Shown here in pieces: positions 4,599-5,419 of a DNA stretch of 5,419 nt. This DNA is from Cryomorphaceae bacterium (lineage in GTDB: Bacteria; Bacteroidota; Bacteroidia; Flavobacteriales; Schleiferiaceae), in assembly GCA_022565745.1 (NCBI GenBank), contig JAIUMB010000145.1, positions 1 to 5,419 on the forward strand. The letters run 5' to 3'. How positions within the stretch are numbered: the stretch's first letter is position 1; each line of letters starts with the position of its first letter. A program made the translations under genes and the position numbers. The notes below the pieces were generated by a model. That model was not told the origin of the DNA, did no database searches, and was given only the letters and a program-made list of their open reading frames with translations.

Positions 4599-5419
4599 AG
4601 GGAACTCGGCCCCTTTGACAAAACCTTGTACCCGTTGGATCCCTGGAGTACACCTCACCATAGAGTTTCAGGAACCGGGCGTTTTTACTTTGTGGAGTTT
4701 GATCCGCTTGATAATGATCGCGTATTTGCCGGATCGCCCTGCGGTGGTTTGTGGTATTCAGAAAATCAAGGGGAAAGCTGGGTTTCCGGTGGAACAGATC
4801 ACTTACCTGTAATTGGTGTTTCCCATTTTCAAATGGGGCGTGACCAAAGTGAAAAAGAATTTTGGTTTATTGCAACCGGTGATGGTGGTTCGGGAAGTGG
4901 GGGAAGGTATCATGGAAATATCTGTGAATCATCAATGGGTGTTTGGCGTTCGGAGGATATGGGGCAGAGTTGGCAGGATGTGTGTCAAAATATTTCAGGA
5001 AAAATTGACCTTCCAAATTCGGGTGCTTGGAGCCTTTTAATACGTAAAATATTAATACACCCTCTTGATAATAATATATTATTTGCTTGTACGAATATTG
5101 GGTTGTACAAAACTACAAATGCTCTTGATGCACCTGGAAATGTATCGTGGACCAGAGTTTTTCATAGTCAAAATGATATTGCAACTGGCGATACTGATCC
5201 GCCCGGCGCATTTTATGACATCCAGTTTAAGCCCGACGGCAACTACAATACCCTGTTGGTAACAGCTCAAAAGGTGTATGTTTCTACCCAAAATGGCGAT
5301 GCAGGCACCTGGAGCCTGCTTCCCAACTTTAACGGCCTCAACAAAACTAATAATCGTCAAATGACAATTAGTATGAGTGTGGATGATTCTGATATTTTGT
5401 ACATGGCCTATGCTCCTCA
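4599..5419 (+). CDS. Asp-box (BNR/sortilin-like) beta-propeller, continuation of the 4275 gene, 3' end outside window
   Basis: I translated this frame by hand: it has no stop from 4599 to the last base and is in phase with ATG 4275. It begins RELGPFDKTLYP, then GRFYFVEFDPLDNDRVFAG and CGGLWYSENQGESW. Asp-box motifs (SxDxGxxW type) lie at 4758-4781 (SENQGESW) and 4950-4973 (SEDMGQSW), with a weaker one near 5283-5312 (STQNGDAGTW). Repeated 'P(L/x)DN(D/N).(V/I)(L/F)A' strands (DPLDNDRVFAG, HPLDNNILFAC) and FKPDGNYNTLLVT mark successive blades. Also seen: LPVIGVSHF and ATGDGG, which are usual in this family. These propellers occur in GH74-like, VPS10 and sialidase-like proteins; no catalytic residues can be assigned, so enzyme activity is not claimed. 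A C-terminal T9SS domain would be expected beyond the window. No good start codon lies just after the TGA. Confidence 0.85.

Noticed and set aside
4567..5262. Three consecutive + strand open frames at 4567-4812, 4813-5040 and 5065-5262
   Set aside because: They are off-frame shadows of the propeller frame, which runs open through 4599-5419 and carries the Asp-box motifs.

Overview
The window looks like a Bacteroidota chromosome segment devoted to secreted proteins. Three lines of evidence point there. Several proteins end in a type IX secretion system (T9SS) type A sorting domain, with IxPNP near its start and a final strand of the form GxYxxxI...KxxK. Two promoters match the Bacteroidota consensus TTTG-N19-TAnnTTTG. 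Start codons lack a strong Shine-Dalgarno sequence. I cannot name a genus. The whole content is on the + strand, and I see no RNA gene, transposase or CRISPR array.

Layout. Bases 1-642 are the 3' end of a parallel beta-helix surface protein gene. Bases 643-988 hold the relic of a T9SS cargo gene, a 150 bp tail that recurs at 1777-1926, and a possible -7 promoter element. Bases 989-1921 encode an intact T9SS cargo protein. Bases 1918-2130 hold a collapsed paralogue ('copy 0') with a frameshift and a large internal deletion. Bases 2161-2246 carry a palindrome plus a consensus promoter driving intact paralogue A (2247-3197). The same palindrome and promoter cassette recurs at 3228-3313 ahead of paralogue B (3314-4278), which is split by a frameshift at a run of nine G. 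Overlapping the stop of B by four bases, a large Asp-box beta-propeller gene starts at 4275 and runs off the window; it is interrupted by one in-frame TGA at 4596.

How it fits together. This is a small tandem family of exported cargo proteins, apparently evolving by duplication, partial deletion and exchange of segments. Ends are conserved (promoter, signal peptide and first residues; sorting tail) and middles are divergent. Four of the reading frames in the array are damaged or possibly switchable. The best candidate for something notable is paralogue B with its G9 tract: adding one G restores a full-length 321-residue protein that aligns without a gap to A at that point, so this could be a phase-variable secreted protein. 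Mosaic structure in A and in the 989 gene suggests active recombination. Homopolymer and nonsense changes could also be sequencing or assembly errors, which reads would settle.
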